64,000 nt of DNA from assembly GCF_000743705.1 (NCBI RefSeq), contig NZ_JQEZ01000005.1, positions 180,242 to 244,241 of the forward strand, in the 5' to 3' direction. A program made the translations under genes and the position numbers. Under the pieces are notes generated by a model that searched no databases, was not told where the DNA came from, and worked only from the letters and a program-made list of their open reading frames with translations. Positions 25,876 to 34,031 of the stretch are shown one piece after another. The DNA comes from Ruegeria halocynthiae. Its GTDB lineage: Bacteria > Pseudomonadota > Alphaproteobacteria > Rhodobacterales > Rhodobacteraceae. Positions within the stretch are counted from its first letter, which is position 1. Each line of letters starts with the position of its first letter.

Positions 25876-26760
25876 TCAACCCTTTGGCCAGAGCGGATGC
25901 GCCACCGGATCTTTGGCGCGCCAGAAATACTCGCGGAATATCTGCGCGTAAGACCGATAGACGTAGGTCTCGTTACAGGCCAGATACCGGTCTTTTCCAT
26001 GGCGATAAAGTGCTGGCAGCCGGTACCATGGCGCGTTGGGGTGCATGTGATGAACGACGTGTAGGTTATTGTTCAGAAACAACAATGCCAATGGGCCGCG
26101 ATCTTCGACAATGACCGTCCGCGCCCGCGACCTTTCGTGCGCGCGGTGTTCCAGAAAGGTGCGAATCTTGACCAGACCCAACCCGATATAGGCCGACAGA
26201 ACATAGCCCCAGATCGGCATCGGTGATTGGGCAACGACCCAAAGAACCATGGCCACGCCGCATAGGTGCAATGCCCAGGCCAGAAGAATGGTCCGATCCC
26301 CCCGTAAAGCACCCCAAATTTCGCCGCGTAAAAACGCGAACTGAGCAATCGCCGGGCCAAGCACAATGCGCCCCAATAGCGTGTTGTTCGCGGTCAGGAA
26401 CAATTTCTGCCAGCCGGGCAACGTGCGCCAGACCACGGGGTCAAGGAAATTCGATTCGGGATCGTCATATGGGTCGGTCAAACCCGCGTCGCGGTGATGC
26501 GCAAGATGCAGGTCCCGAAATCGGTTGTAGGGAATGAACAAGGTCAGGGGCAGCGCCATCAGCGCCTCATTCAGCCACTTTGCGCGAAACGGATGGCCGT
26601 GCAGCGCCTCGTGCGTCAGGGACGAATGCAGGGCCGCAACGATACCCATGATCGGGATCGCCAAGCACAAGGGCAAGCTGAAGATCACCACCAGCCAGGC
26701 GGCGTAGCAGGCCAGAATCAGCGTAAATGTGCCCCACTCGGGCTTCATACGCTCAGACAT
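25876..26760 (-). CDS. Membrane fatty acid desaturase-family protein
   Basis: 294 aa. It has the three histidine boxes of the membrane di-iron desaturase/hydroxylase superfamily: HEALHGH near 57, HLAHHRD near 95 and NLHVVHHMHPNAPWYRLP near 235, with hydrophobic pairs between them. Probably introduces a double bond or hydroxyl into a lipid chain; the exact substrate cannot be read. The start MSERMKPEW was chosen because it overlaps the end of the DUF2061 gene by a few bases; an upstream in-frame start would overlap it further. Confidence 0.88.
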   Translation of the reverse strand: MSERMKPEWGTFTLILACYAAWLVVIFSLPLCLAIPIMGIVAALHSSLTHEALHGHPFRAKWLNEALMALPLTLFIPYNRFRDLHLAHHRDAGLTDPYDDPESNFLDPVVWRTLPGWQKLFLTANNTLLGRIVLGPAIAQFAFLRGEIWGALRGDRTILLAWALHLCGVAMVLWVVAQSPMPIWGYVLSAYIGLGLVKIRTFLEHRAHERSRARTVIVEDRGPLALLFLNNNLHVVHHMHPNAPWYRLPALYRHGKDRYLACNETYVYRSYAQIFREYFWRAKDPVAHPLWPKG

Positions 26761-26956
26761 TTCGGCCCCAGGTGATCCCGGCCCAGACGCGCTCGTAGAC
26801 GACATATAGTGTCAGACCGATTGCGGTGTTTATGACCGCCAGTGTCCCGCCCACCGCCGCCGAGCCTGTGGCGATCAGACCAACCAGCGTCATGACCGCC
26901 AGGCCCATCGCATTCCACACCACAGCCTTCACGACTGATCTGCGTCGTGTTTCCAT
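26753..26956 (-). CDS. DUF2061 family small membrane protein
   Basis: 67 aa from METRRRSVVKAVVWNAMG; a start four codons earlier is possible. Two helices (about 14-32 and 38-55) with the DUF2061 pattern TRRRSxxKAxxW...GLIATGS...YVVYERVWAGITWGR. These proteins are predicted inner-membrane proteins of unknown function, often beside desaturase or sterol-like genes. It overlaps the desaturase start and is divergent from the XRE regulator. Confidence 0.86.
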   Translation of the reverse strand: METRRRSVVKAVVWNAMGLAVMTLVGLIATGSAAVGGTLAVINTAIGLTLYVVYERVWAGITWGRNV

Positions 26957-26982
26957 TCCGTCACCCATATTATTGTTATGCC

Positions 26983-27021
26983 TTCAGAATTGCGGATCGC
27001 CGCGCTGTTGAAAATTCTGAA
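26983..27021. promoter_or_regulatory. Nine-base inverted repeat between DUF2061/desaturase and the XRE regulator
   Basis: TTCAGAATT (26983-26991) and AATTCTGAA (27013-27021) are perfect inverted copies, 30 bases apart start to start, i.e. about three helical turns, in an AT-rich divergent promoter. Good candidate operator for the neighbouring HTH protein. Confidence 0.55.
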
Positions 27022-27062
27022 TATGATTAACAAAACTCATCATTTGTGATATAAATCAGCAT

Positions 27063-27941
27063 ATGACGGATAAAATCGACAAACGGGACCGTGCGGCCCA
27101 ATTCCGCCTGCGCCTTGCCCGCGCGATGGAGGACCGCACTGTCAGCCAAAGCGCCCTGGCCCGCCATATCGGTGTGGATCGTTCGACTGTGTCCCAGCTG
27201 TTGACTGATGGCGGGGCGCGGTTACCGAACGCTCATGTGGTTGGCAGCTGCGCCTCGGCGCTGGGTGTATCGGCTGACTGGCTGCTCAGCCTGTCTGACC
27301 GCCCCGAAAGTGCGGCCGAACTGTTGGCCAGTTCGCTATCCATGACCGAAGCCCCCCGCGCGCTGGTGGATGAGCGCATCTTTGAATGGCATCAAGAGGC
27401 CGCAGGCTATAAAATCCGTTATGTTCCAGCAACTTTGCCCGACATGCTGAAAACCCGCGCCGTGTTGGAATGGGAATATGCCCCGCATCTGGGGCGGACG
27501 GCGGATCAAGCCATCGGTGCCTCGGCAGACCGGCTGACATGGATGCGCAGCGCCCAGTCGGACTATGAGATCGCCATGCCCCTGTATGAGATCCACAGCT
27601 TTGCCCATGCGACCGGATATTATGAGGGCCTGGATCTGCAAATCCGGCTGCAACAGATCGACCACCTGCTAGAGATTTGCCAGCAACTTTACCCACGCTT
27701 ACGCATCTATCTGTTTGACGCAAAACGCCTTTATTCTGCCCCGTTGACAATATTCGGCCCGCTGCTGTGCGCCTTTTACGCCGGCAGCCACTATATGGCG
27801 TTCCGCGACCGTGACAGGGTAGAGATTTTCTCTCGTCACTTTGACACGCTGGTACGCGAGGCCGACCTTACCGCACGGGATTTCCCGGCGCATCTTGGCC
27901 GGTTGCGGGCGGCGATTTCTGGCGTAGCTGACGCTGATTGA
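27063..27941 (+). CDS. XRE-type transcriptional regulator
   Basis: 292 aa. The N-terminal helix-turn-helix (residues 12-75) has SQSALARHIGVDRSTVSQLL as the recognition part and ASALGVSADWLLSLSD as the typical XRE ending. The C-terminal ~200 residues form a sensor-like domain with FEWHQEAAGYKIRYVPATLPDMLKT and HYMAFRDRDRVEIFSRHFD, which I do not recognise by name. Divergent from DUF2061/desaturase across an AT-rich 106-base region with a clean inverted repeat, so it probably controls those genes and itself (inference). Confidence 0.88.
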   Translation: MTDKIDKRDRAAQFRLRLARAMEDRTVSQSALARHIGVDRSTVSQLLTDGGARLPNAHVVGSCASALGVSADWLLSLSDRPESAAELLASSLSMTEAPRALVDERIFEWHQEAAGYKIRYVPATLPDMLKTRAVLEWEYAPHLGRTADQAIGASADRLTWMRSAQSDYEIAMPLYEIHSFAHATGYYEGLDLQIRLQQIDHLLEICQQLYPRLRIYLFDAKRLYSAPLTIFGPLLCAFYAGSHYMAFRDRDRVEIFSRHFDTLVREADLTARDFPAHLGRLRAAISGVADAD

Positions 27942-28020
27942 TGCGCCGGGGCCGAACCTGTGCTATCGTCCTTGGGCGCGAACCTTCGGGCATTCCGACA
28001 ACCAACGGAGGACCACAGGA

Positions 28021-28203
28021 ATGGACGCACTACAAGCCGCTCAATACGCACGGGCCCTGTACACCGCTCATGGCGACCGGGCCGAGGCGGAAGCCGCGCA
28101 GAAAATGCGCGAATGCGAGGCCGCCGGAAACAAAAAGCAAGCGCAGGACTGGCAGGCGGTCCGCCAGAGCATCCGCCAAATTCGCGGGCCAAATCAGGCT
28201 TGA
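28021..28203 (+). CDS. Small conserved-looking hypothetical protein
   Basis: 60 aa: MDALQAAQYARALYTAHGDR followed by a charged helical stretch (AEAEAAQKMRECEAAGNKKQ) and ending IRQIRGPNQA. Predicted a single helical hairpin. GGAGG is present about ten bases before the ATG. GC-rich codon use like a native gene, and short proteins of this kind are common in Rhodobacteraceae. Function unknown. Three bases separate its stop from the convergent SDR gene. Confidence 0.68.
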   Translation: MDALQAAQYARALYTAHGDRAEAEAAQKMRECEAAGNKKQAQDWQAVRQSIRQIRGPNQA

Positions 28204-28206
28204 TGC

Positions 28207-28968
28207 CTAAAGCTTGGGGTCAGGGTTGACCGTATGACCGTCCACGGCAATCACCTGCCCTGACACCAGCCGCGCCGCATCCGAGGCAAGGAATACCGCC
28301 ATATTGGCGATGTCCTGCCCCTCGACGAAACGCCCCATTGATGTGCCTGACGCGTAGCCGTCGTAAATCTGATTGCGGGTCACGCCCTTGGCGTCAGCCT
28401 CGCGTTGCAGCACGCCTTCCATCCGGGGGCCTTCGACCGCGCCGGGGCAGATGACGTTGCATCGAACACCATGCGGCCCAAGTTCCATCGCCAGTGTCTT
28501 GCCCAATCCGACCACGCCCCATTTCGCCGCTGCATAAGGCGCGCGGTTGGGGTAACCGTACTGACCCGCTGTAGAAGAAGTAATCAGGACCACGCCCTTC
28601 CGCTGCCGCTTCAGGATCGGGGCGGCGTATTTGGAACACAGAAACGCGCCCTCAAGATTAACCGATAGACAGGCACGCCAATCCTCCAGCGCAACACCTT
28701 CGACTGGGGCGGTCGGCCCTGCAATCCCTGCGTTGGCACATAGAACATCCAGCCCGCCCCAATCGGCCTCAACCTCCGAGAACCAAGTGGCGACGGCACC
28801 CTCATCGGACACATCGACATGGGATTGCCGCCAATGCGATGGGCACCGCGCCAGCGCCGCGTGATCCATATCCGCAACCCAGACGTTGGCCCCCGAGGCG
28901 TCAAACGCCTCGGCCATTGCTTTGCCTATGCCAGAGGCCCCGGCGGTGATCAGAACCCGCATGGTCAT
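28207..28968 (-). CDS. SDR family dehydrogenase of the carnitine locus
   Basis: 253 aa with a complete catalytic set: cofactor loop TAGASGIGKAMAEAF near 8-22, NAGIAGP near 83, Ser in LITSSTAGQYG near 133 and Tyr/Lys in APYAAAKWG near 146-154. The ATG overlaps the stop of the carnitine dehydrogenase gene (28965-28968), so the two are coupled. Likely roles, by context only: oxidation of D-carnitine to the same 3-dehydrocarnitine, or interconversion of acetoacetate and 3-hydroxybutyrate released by the BKACE step. Full length for a classical SDR. Confidence 0.88.
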   Translation of the reverse strand: MTMRVLITAGASGIGKAMAEAFDASGANVWVADMDHAALARCPSHWRQSHVDVSDEGAVATWFSEVEADWGGLDVLCANAGIAGPTAPVEGVALEDWRACLSVNLEGAFLCSKYAAPILKRQRKGVVLITSSTAGQYGYPNRAPYAAAKWGVVGLGKTLAMELGPHGVRCNVICPGAVEGPRMEGVLQREADAKGVTRNQIYDGYASGTSMGRFVEGQDIANMAVFLASDAARLVSGQVIAVDGHTVNPDPKL

Positions 28969-30431
28969 GCGGGTTTCCGAATGGCCGCACCTGCCCCGTC
29001 CGGGTAGGGCAGATCGGCCTGCGCCTCGGCAATCCGCGCCATTGCGGCCTCAATTTCGGCGGCAGGTGCGCTGGGGCGACGGGTGTCGAGGCTGACATGC
29101 AGCAAAAAGCTCTCGCCCGTCGCCAGCAGCTTGTCGCCCTCATACATACTGTGGAACACGTGCAGCTTTTTGCCCTGCCCCAACAGCATCTGAGTACGCA
29201 CCGCGATCTTTGCGCCCGCATGAGCTTCGTCGACATAGCGGATGTGGTTTTCCGCCGTGAAATAGCTGCCGCCCGAGGCGATATAGTCTGCGTCGCAGCC
29301 GATGATCTCCATGAACCGGTCGGTGGCGGCGGCGAAGGCTTCAAGATACCGCGCTTCGTTCATGTGTCCGTTGTAATCGGTCCAATCCAGCGGCACGGCG
29401 CGGGACAGGGTCAGGATTGGCTGACTCAGGTCCGCCTGCTCCAGCGTTGGCAGCGCGCCGGGTTTCAGCACGGCGTCATGCTGGTTCAGCACCGCCCCTG
29501 CACCCCAGTTCTGCGCCTTCAGCGCGCGCATCATCCCAACCAGATTGTTGTCGCGGATACGCTCCAACTCGCGGATCGAATGCGCCCCCGATTGCGCATC
29601 GGACTGATCTGCGATCATGTCCACCAGTTCATCGGTGAAATCCGGAACATCCATCAGCTTGGTCCACGGCCATTTCAGCGCCGGGCCAAACTGCGCCATG
29701 AAATGCCGCATCCCGGCCTCGCCGCCGGCCACCCGGTAGGTCTCGAACAGACCCATCTGCGCCCAGCGGATGCCGAAGCCCATGCGGATGGCCTCGTCGA
29801 TCTCTTCGGTGGTGGCGATACCGTCTTTCACCAGCCACAACGCCTCGCGCCAGACGGCTTCCAGGAACCGATCAGCGATATGCGCGTCGATCTCTTTCTT
29901 TACGTGCAGCGGGAAGAACCCGACCGAGGTCAGCAGGTCCTTGGCCCTGGCAATCATCCCGGGCGCGTTCTTATCGGTCGGCACCAGTTCGATCAGCGGC
30001 AGCAGGTACACCGGGTTGAACGGATGCGTCACCACGATCTGTTCAGGCCGCAGCGCGCCCTCCTGCAGTTCAGACGGTTTGAACCCGCTGGTCGAGGACC
30101 CAATGGTGGCATCCGGGTCGCAGGCCTCCTGCAAACCCTTATAAACCTTCAGTTTCAGGTCGAGCCGTTCCGGCACGCTTTCCTGAATCCACTTGGCCCC
30201 TTGCACGGCTTCGGCCATGTCATCATGAAAACTCAACGCCCCTTCCGGTGGTAGGGGAACGTCGCTTAGCCCCGGCAGCGACCGGCGCGCATTGTCCAAT
30301 ACCTCACCGATCTTGCGCTGTGCCTCGGGGTCAGGGTCGAACACCCGCACATCCCAACCGTTCAGCAGGAAACGGGCGGCCCAACCGCCGCCTATTACTC
30401 CTCCGCCAATGATAGCTGCTGATTTTATCAT
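28965..30431 (-). CDS. lcdH: L-carnitine dehydrogenase fused to a thioesterase (betainyl-CoA thioesterase) domain
   Basis: 488 aa. Residues 1-320 are a 3-hydroxyacyl-CoA-dehydrogenase-like NAD enzyme: GGGVIGGGWAARF at 9-21 and THPFNPVYLLPLIEL around His136, the carnitine 3-dehydrogenase form. Residues ~340-480 are a hotdog-fold thioesterase with DWTDYNGHMNEARY at 349-362 and GKKLHVFHSMYEGD later. This two-domain form is known from alphaproteobacteria and combines oxidation of carnitine to 3-dehydrocarnitine with hydrolysis of betainyl-CoA to glycine betaine. Neighbours (BKACE enzyme, CdhR-like regulator) agree. Assignment to carnitine is strong but untested here. Confidence 0.93.
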   Translation of the reverse strand: MIKSAAIIGGGVIGGGWAARFLLNGWDVRVFDPDPEAQRKIGEVLDNARRSLPGLSDVPLPPEGALSFHDDMAEAVQGAKWIQESVPERLDLKLKVYKGLQEACDPDATIGSSTSGFKPSELQEGALRPEQIVVTHPFNPVYLLPLIELVPTDKNAPGMIARAKDLLTSVGFFPLHVKKEIDAHIADRFLEAVWREALWLVKDGIATTEEIDEAIRMGFGIRWAQMGLFETYRVAGGEAGMRHFMAQFGPALKWPWTKLMDVPDFTDELVDMIADQSDAQSGAHSIRELERIRDNNLVGMMRALKAQNWGAGAVLNQHDAVLKPGALPTLEQADLSQPILTLSRAVPLDWTDYNGHMNEARYLEAFAAATDRFMEIIGCDADYIASGGSYFTAENHIRYVDEAHAGAKIAVRTQMLLGQGKKLHVFHSMYEGDKLLATGESFLLHVSLDTRRPSAPAAEIEAAMARIAEAQADLPYPDGAGAAIRKPA

Positions 30432-30444
30432 TCCTTGTTTCCCG

Positions 30445-30792
30445 TCACGTAAAGGCGTTCATCACAAACCAACTGAAGGTGAGCATCCAACCGCCAATAA
30501 ATACTATTCCTGCAATCTGTCCCGCTGACTTGAAGGAACGCAAAACCAGACCCGCGATGCTGCCCAATCCGATTATTACAGCGCACAACCACGCACCAAC
30601 GCTGAGATATGCTACTGGCGGTAATGATCCCCCAATTTCAGGAAACTCAACAAACACGGCTATGAAAAACCCAAAAAGGAACAGCAGGATCGCGGCCAGC
30701 AGCCCGGTCCACCAACGGGATTCAGATTGCAGATACGCCGTAAGGGCAAGCATCGACGCGACGAAAAACGAGAGCAAAAAGAACATAATCAT
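30445..30792 (-). CDS. Small four-helix membrane protein of unknown function inside the carnitine operon
   Basis: 115 aa, about four hydrophobic helices (residues 2-20, 27-50, 62-82, 92-112) with short polar loops, one with ESRWW and one with EFPEIGGSLPP. No family recognised; it has no carrier signature and is too short for a classical transporter. It sits between the dehydrogenase (13 bases away) and the BKACE gene (53 bases away), all on the minus strand, so it is probably co-transcribed. Composition is slightly more AT-rich than its flanks, so it may be a late insertion. Confidence 0.7.
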   Translation of the reverse strand: MIMFFLLSFFVASMLALTAYLQSESRWWTGLLAAILLFLFGFFIAVFVEFPEIGGSLPPVAYLSVGAWLCAVIIGLGSIAGLVLRSFKSAGQIAGIVFIGGWMLTFSWFVMNAFT

Positions 30793-30845
30793 GCCGAACC
30801 GATATCTTTACACGCGAATCTTGTCACCCCAACTCTCGAATTACA

Positions 30846-31760
30846 TTACTTGGCCACCGGCGTGCGTTTCACCAGCCCTAGCTTCTCACGCACTTCCTGC
30901 GGTCCAATCACCCGCGCGCCCATGTTCTCGATGATGTTGCCTGCACGTTCGACCAATTGCCAGTTCTCGGCCAGCACGCCCTTTTCCAGCCACAGGTTGT
31001 CCTCAAGCCCCACACGCACGTTGCCGCCTGCCAGAACCGAGGCCGCGACATAGGCCATCTCATTGCGCCCCAGCGCAAAGGCGCTGAACGTCCAGTCGTC
31101 CGGCACGTTGTTCACCATCGCCATAAAGGTATTCAGGTCGTCGGGCGCCCCCCAAGGCACCCCCATGCACAGCTGGACCAATGCATTGGGTTCCAGAACG
31201 CCTTCTTTCACCAGCTGCTTGGCAAACCACAGATGACCGGTGTCAAACGCCTCGATCTCGGGCTTTACACCCAGATCGGTCATCATCTGCCCCATCGCCC
31301 GCAACATGCCGGGCGTGTTGGTCATCACGTAATCGGCCTCGGCAAAGTTCATCGTGCCACAGTCCAGGGTGCAGATCTCGGGCAGGCATTCGGCGATATG
31401 CGCGACCCGCTCGGTCGCGCCGACCATATCGGTCCCCTCTGCCACCGGAAGCGGGGCCTCGACCCCACCAAAGACGATATCCCCGCCCATGCCTGCCGTC
31501 AGGTTCAGCACCACGTCAACGTCGGCGTCACGGATACGGTCGGTGACTTCACGATACAAATCCAAACGGCGGCTGGGCACGCCTGTTTCCGGATCACGCA
31601 CGTGGCAATGCACCACCGCCGCGCCCGCCTTGGCTGCGGCGATCGCGCTGTCTGCAATCTGCTGCGGTGAACGCGGCACATGCGGGCTGCGATCCTGCGT
31701 ACTGCCCGAGCCGGTGATCGCGCAGGTGATGAAGACGTCGCGGTTCATTTCCAGCGGCAT
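30846..31760 (-). CDS. BKACE-type beta-keto acid cleavage enzyme (dehydrocarnitine cleavage)
   Basis: 304 aa, DUF849/BKACE family (annotated '3-keto-5-aminohexanoate cleavage protein'). The zinc ligands are in HCHVRDP at residues 51-57 and the family glutamate in VGLEDNLWLEKG around residue 253. BKACE enzymes transfer the beta-keto acid's acyl part to acetyl-CoA. With 3-dehydrocarnitine the products are betainyl-CoA and acetoacetate; betainyl-CoA would then go to the thioesterase domain at 28965-30431. It is the first gene of the minus-strand carnitine operon and divergent from the AraC regulator. Confidence 0.92.
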   Translation of the reverse strand: MPLEMNRDVFITCAITGSGSTQDRSPHVPRSPQQIADSAIAAAKAGAAVVHCHVRDPETGVPSRRLDLYREVTDRIRDADVDVVLNLTAGMGGDIVFGGVEAPLPVAEGTDMVGATERVAHIAECLPEICTLDCGTMNFAEADYVMTNTPGMLRAMGQMMTDLGVKPEIEAFDTGHLWFAKQLVKEGVLEPNALVQLCMGVPWGAPDDLNTFMAMVNNVPDDWTFSAFALGRNEMAYVAASVLAGGNVRVGLEDNLWLEKGVLAENWQLVERAGNIIENMGARVIGPQEVREKLGLVKRTPVAK

Positions 31761-31763
31761 TGT

Positions 31764-31808
31764 GTTTTCCCCAAGTTATACCCGGTTTTGACCTGAGTTT
31801 TCCCCAGG
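31764..31808. promoter_or_regulatory. Direct repeats GTTTTCCCCA(A/G)G in the carnitine divergent promoter
   Basis: GTTTTCCCCAAG at 31764-31775 and GTTTTCCCCAGG at 31797-31808, 33 bases apart (about three turns). A third weaker copy (TTCTCCCCGG) follows. Direct repeats of this spacing suit an AraC-type activator; the regulator beside it is the candidate (inference). Confidence 0.45.
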
Positions 31809-31892
31809 CTTCTCCCCGGTTATCGAATTGCGTTCGCCCCCGACTCTGACGCAGCTTTGTGGAAACACTTGTCAGAATGCGAATCGTACTTG

Positions 31893-32879
31893 ATGAAATC
31901 CGCAAAAAACATACTCCAACCCGAACATCGCGCCCTGAAAACGGCGGTGCTGGTGCTCGACGAATGCAACACGCTCAGCTTCGCATCAGCCGTTGATCCA
32001 ATGCGCGCGGCCAACCGTCTGGCAGATCGCCCGGCATTCGATTGGGATTATGTGACCGCCACGGCGGAACCGGCGATCCTGACAAGCGCGCTTAACGTTC
32101 CAGGCATCCCGCTGGCGCGTCTGCAAAGTTGCGACCTGTTGATTGTGGTGGCCGGGTTCCAACTGGCCCGTCACGCCACGCCCAGCCTGCTGGCTGGCCT
32201 GCGACGCATCGCAGGCACCGGAGCCACAATGGCCGGGATCGACGGAGGTCCATGGCTGCTGGCCGAGGCTGGCCTGCTGAACGGCCACGCTGCCACGACC
32301 CATTGGGAAGACCTCGACAATTTCGCCGCCCGCTTCCCCGAGATTGACGTCCGCCCCGATCGTTTCACCATCTCGGGCAACCGCCTGACCTCGGGCGGTG
32401 CGATCCCGGCGGTCGAGATGATGCTGCACATCATCGCCGCGCGCCACGGCGCGGGATTTGCCGCGCGTGTCTCGGGCTTGTTCCTTTATGACGGCGCGCC
32501 CGAACCCTCAAAACCGCAAAGCCGCACTGGGGCACCGCACCGCCACACTGCCCTGACGTCCAAGGCAAACACCTTGATGGAATCGTCGCTCGACGACCCC
32601 CTGCCACTGGCTGACATCGCCGAAACCCTGGGAACCAGCCCCCGCACCCTGCAACAACAGTTCCGCCTGCGCCTGAACACCACGCCGCAAGACCACTACC
32701 TGCAACTGCGCCTGGCCGAGGCCCGCCGTCTGGTCACAGACACCGAAATCCCGCTGATGGAGGTCGCGCTGGCCACCGGCTTTATCTCGCAATCCAGTTT
32801 TGCGCGCGCCTTTCGCACCGCCCATGGGCTGTCCGCCCGTGACCTGCGGCAAAAACACACCCAGCCCACCCATCACTGA
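31893..32879 (+). CDS. GlxA/CdhR-type AraC family regulator of carnitine catabolism
   Basis: 328 aa. The N-terminal ~190 residues form a DJ-1/PfpI (GATase1-like) domain (KTAVLVLDECNTLSFASAVDP near 17-37, VVAGFQLARHATPSLL near 85, GGPWLLAEAGLLNG near 115). The C terminus holds an AraC HTH pair: ADIAETLGTSPRTLQQQFRL and EVALATGFISQSSFARAFR. This is the domain layout of CdhR and GbdR, activators of carnitine and betaine catabolism in Pseudomonas. The start is the ATG (MKSAKNIL) in preference to a TTG 36 bases upstream. Divergent from the BKACE gene. Confidence 0.9.
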   Translation: MKSAKNILQPEHRALKTAVLVLDECNTLSFASAVDPMRAANRLADRPAFDWDYVTATAEPAILTSALNVPGIPLARLQSCDLLIVVAGFQLARHATPSLLAGLRRIAGTGATMAGIDGGPWLLAEAGLLNGHAATTHWEDLDNFAARFPEIDVRPDRFTISGNRLTSGGAIPAVEMMLHIIAARHGAGFAARVSGLFLYDGAPEPSKPQSRTGAPHRHTALTSKANTLMESSLDDPLPLADIAETLGTSPRTLQQQFRLRLNTTPQDHYLQLRLAEARRLVTDTEIPLMEVALATGFISQSSFARAFRTAHGLSARDLRQKHTQPTHH

Positions 32880-32887
32880 TGGGGCCC

Positions 32888-32918
32888 CTTCATCTGGCCC
32901 CAAATATCCCGGGGGAGT
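32888..32918 (-). repeat. Dispersed intergenic repeat, variant copy C
   Basis: Reads on the minus strand GACTCCCCCGGGATATTTGG then GGCCAGATGAAG, sharing the GGATATTT...GGCCAGATGAAG part with copies at 9509-9542 and 41686-41719. Lies between the convergent AraC and aldo/keto reductase genes. Confidence 0.75.
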
Positions 32919-32947
32919 CGCGCACAGCGCGGCGGGGGCAGAGCCCC

Positions 32948-33994
32948 CTAGAACGGCATCGGATGCGCGCGATGCGCTTCACTGATCTCGGCCAGAACCT
33001 CATCCGACAACCGCAGGTCCTTGCCGCCCAAAATATGCGCAAGCTGGTCCATTGTCGTCGCGCCAAAAATCGCCGACATCATGAACGGGCGGGCCTGACA
33101 CCACGCCAGCGCCATATGAACCGGGTCCAGCCCATGGCGATTGGCAATCTCAAGATAGGCCGCCACCGCGTCGAACACCCGGAAACGGTGCCGCCCACCC
33201 ATCTCGGGGACAATCGACATACGTGATCCTTCGGGCACCGCACCGCCCTGATACTTGCCGGTCAGAAATCCGGCGGCCAAAGGTGAAAAGGCCATCAGCC
33301 CGACATCTTCGTGCACGCTCAGCTCGGCCATATCAGTATCGAAATGGCGACACAGCAAGGAGTATTCGTTCTGCACCGATACCACCCGAGGGGCACCCGT
33401 CTGCTCGGCCAACCGCAACCATTGCGCGGTGCCCCAGGCACTTTCGTTGGACAGGCCAAAGGCGCGGATATTGCCCTTGTCGACCTGCGACTGCAGGGCC
33501 TCAAGGCATTCCTGCATGTTGCCAAGAACTTCGTCGGTATTATGGCCTGATGGTTCGTAATTCCAGTTCTTCCGGAACATATAGCTGCCCCGGTTCGGCC
33601 AGTGAAACTGATAAAGGTCGATGCAATCGGTCTGCAAGCGTTTCAACGACCCCTCAATCGCCTCGGGAATCGTTTGCCCGGATATATGCGCCCCGTCGCG
33701 GGCGTGCATAAAGCCCGCCCCCGAATGCTTGGTCGCCAGAATATATTCCCCCCGCCGCGCCGGGTTGGCGGCGTTCCAGTTACCCAGAATCTCTTCGGTC
33801 CGGCCCACGGTCTCTTTCGAGATCGGATTGACCGGATACATCTCGGCCGCATCGACAAAGTTGATCCCGGCCTCAAGTGCCATGTCCACCTGCCTGTGGG
33901 CATCAACCTCGGACGTCTGGGTGCCAAATGTCATGGTGCCAAGGCACAGGTCCGAAACCATGATACCGCTGCGACCCAAAGGTTTCATTTCCAT
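32948..33994 (-). CDS. Aldo/keto reductase
   Basis: 348 aa TIM-barrel NADPH oxidoreductase. It has the AKR pattern: MEMKPLGRSGIMVSDLCLGT at the start, FVDAAEMYP (catalytic Asp/Tyr) near 50, the Lys in ILATKHSG near 94 and the His in LYQFHWPN near 130. The segment FGLSNESAWG and a longer middle loop resemble the Tas/YghZ group. Physiological substrate unknown. Single gene on the minus strand; its neighbours give no clue. Full length. Confidence 0.93.
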   Translation of the reverse strand: MEMKPLGRSGIMVSDLCLGTMTFGTQTSEVDAHRQVDMALEAGINFVDAAEMYPVNPISKETVGRTEEILGNWNAANPARRGEYILATKHSGAGFMHARDGAHISGQTIPEAIEGSLKRLQTDCIDLYQFHWPNRGSYMFRKNWNYEPSGHNTDEVLGNMQECLEALQSQVDKGNIRAFGLSNESAWGTAQWLRLAEQTGAPRVVSVQNEYSLLCRHFDTDMAELSVHEDVGLMAFSPLAAGFLTGKYQGGAVPEGSRMSIVPEMGGRHRFRVFDAVAAYLEIANRHGLDPVHMALAWCQARPFMMSAIFGATTMDQLAHILGGKDLRLSDEVLAEISEAHRAHPMPF

Positions 33995-34031
33995 CTGCCA
34001 CTCTCCAAGATTTATGCTTGAAACCAGCCAC

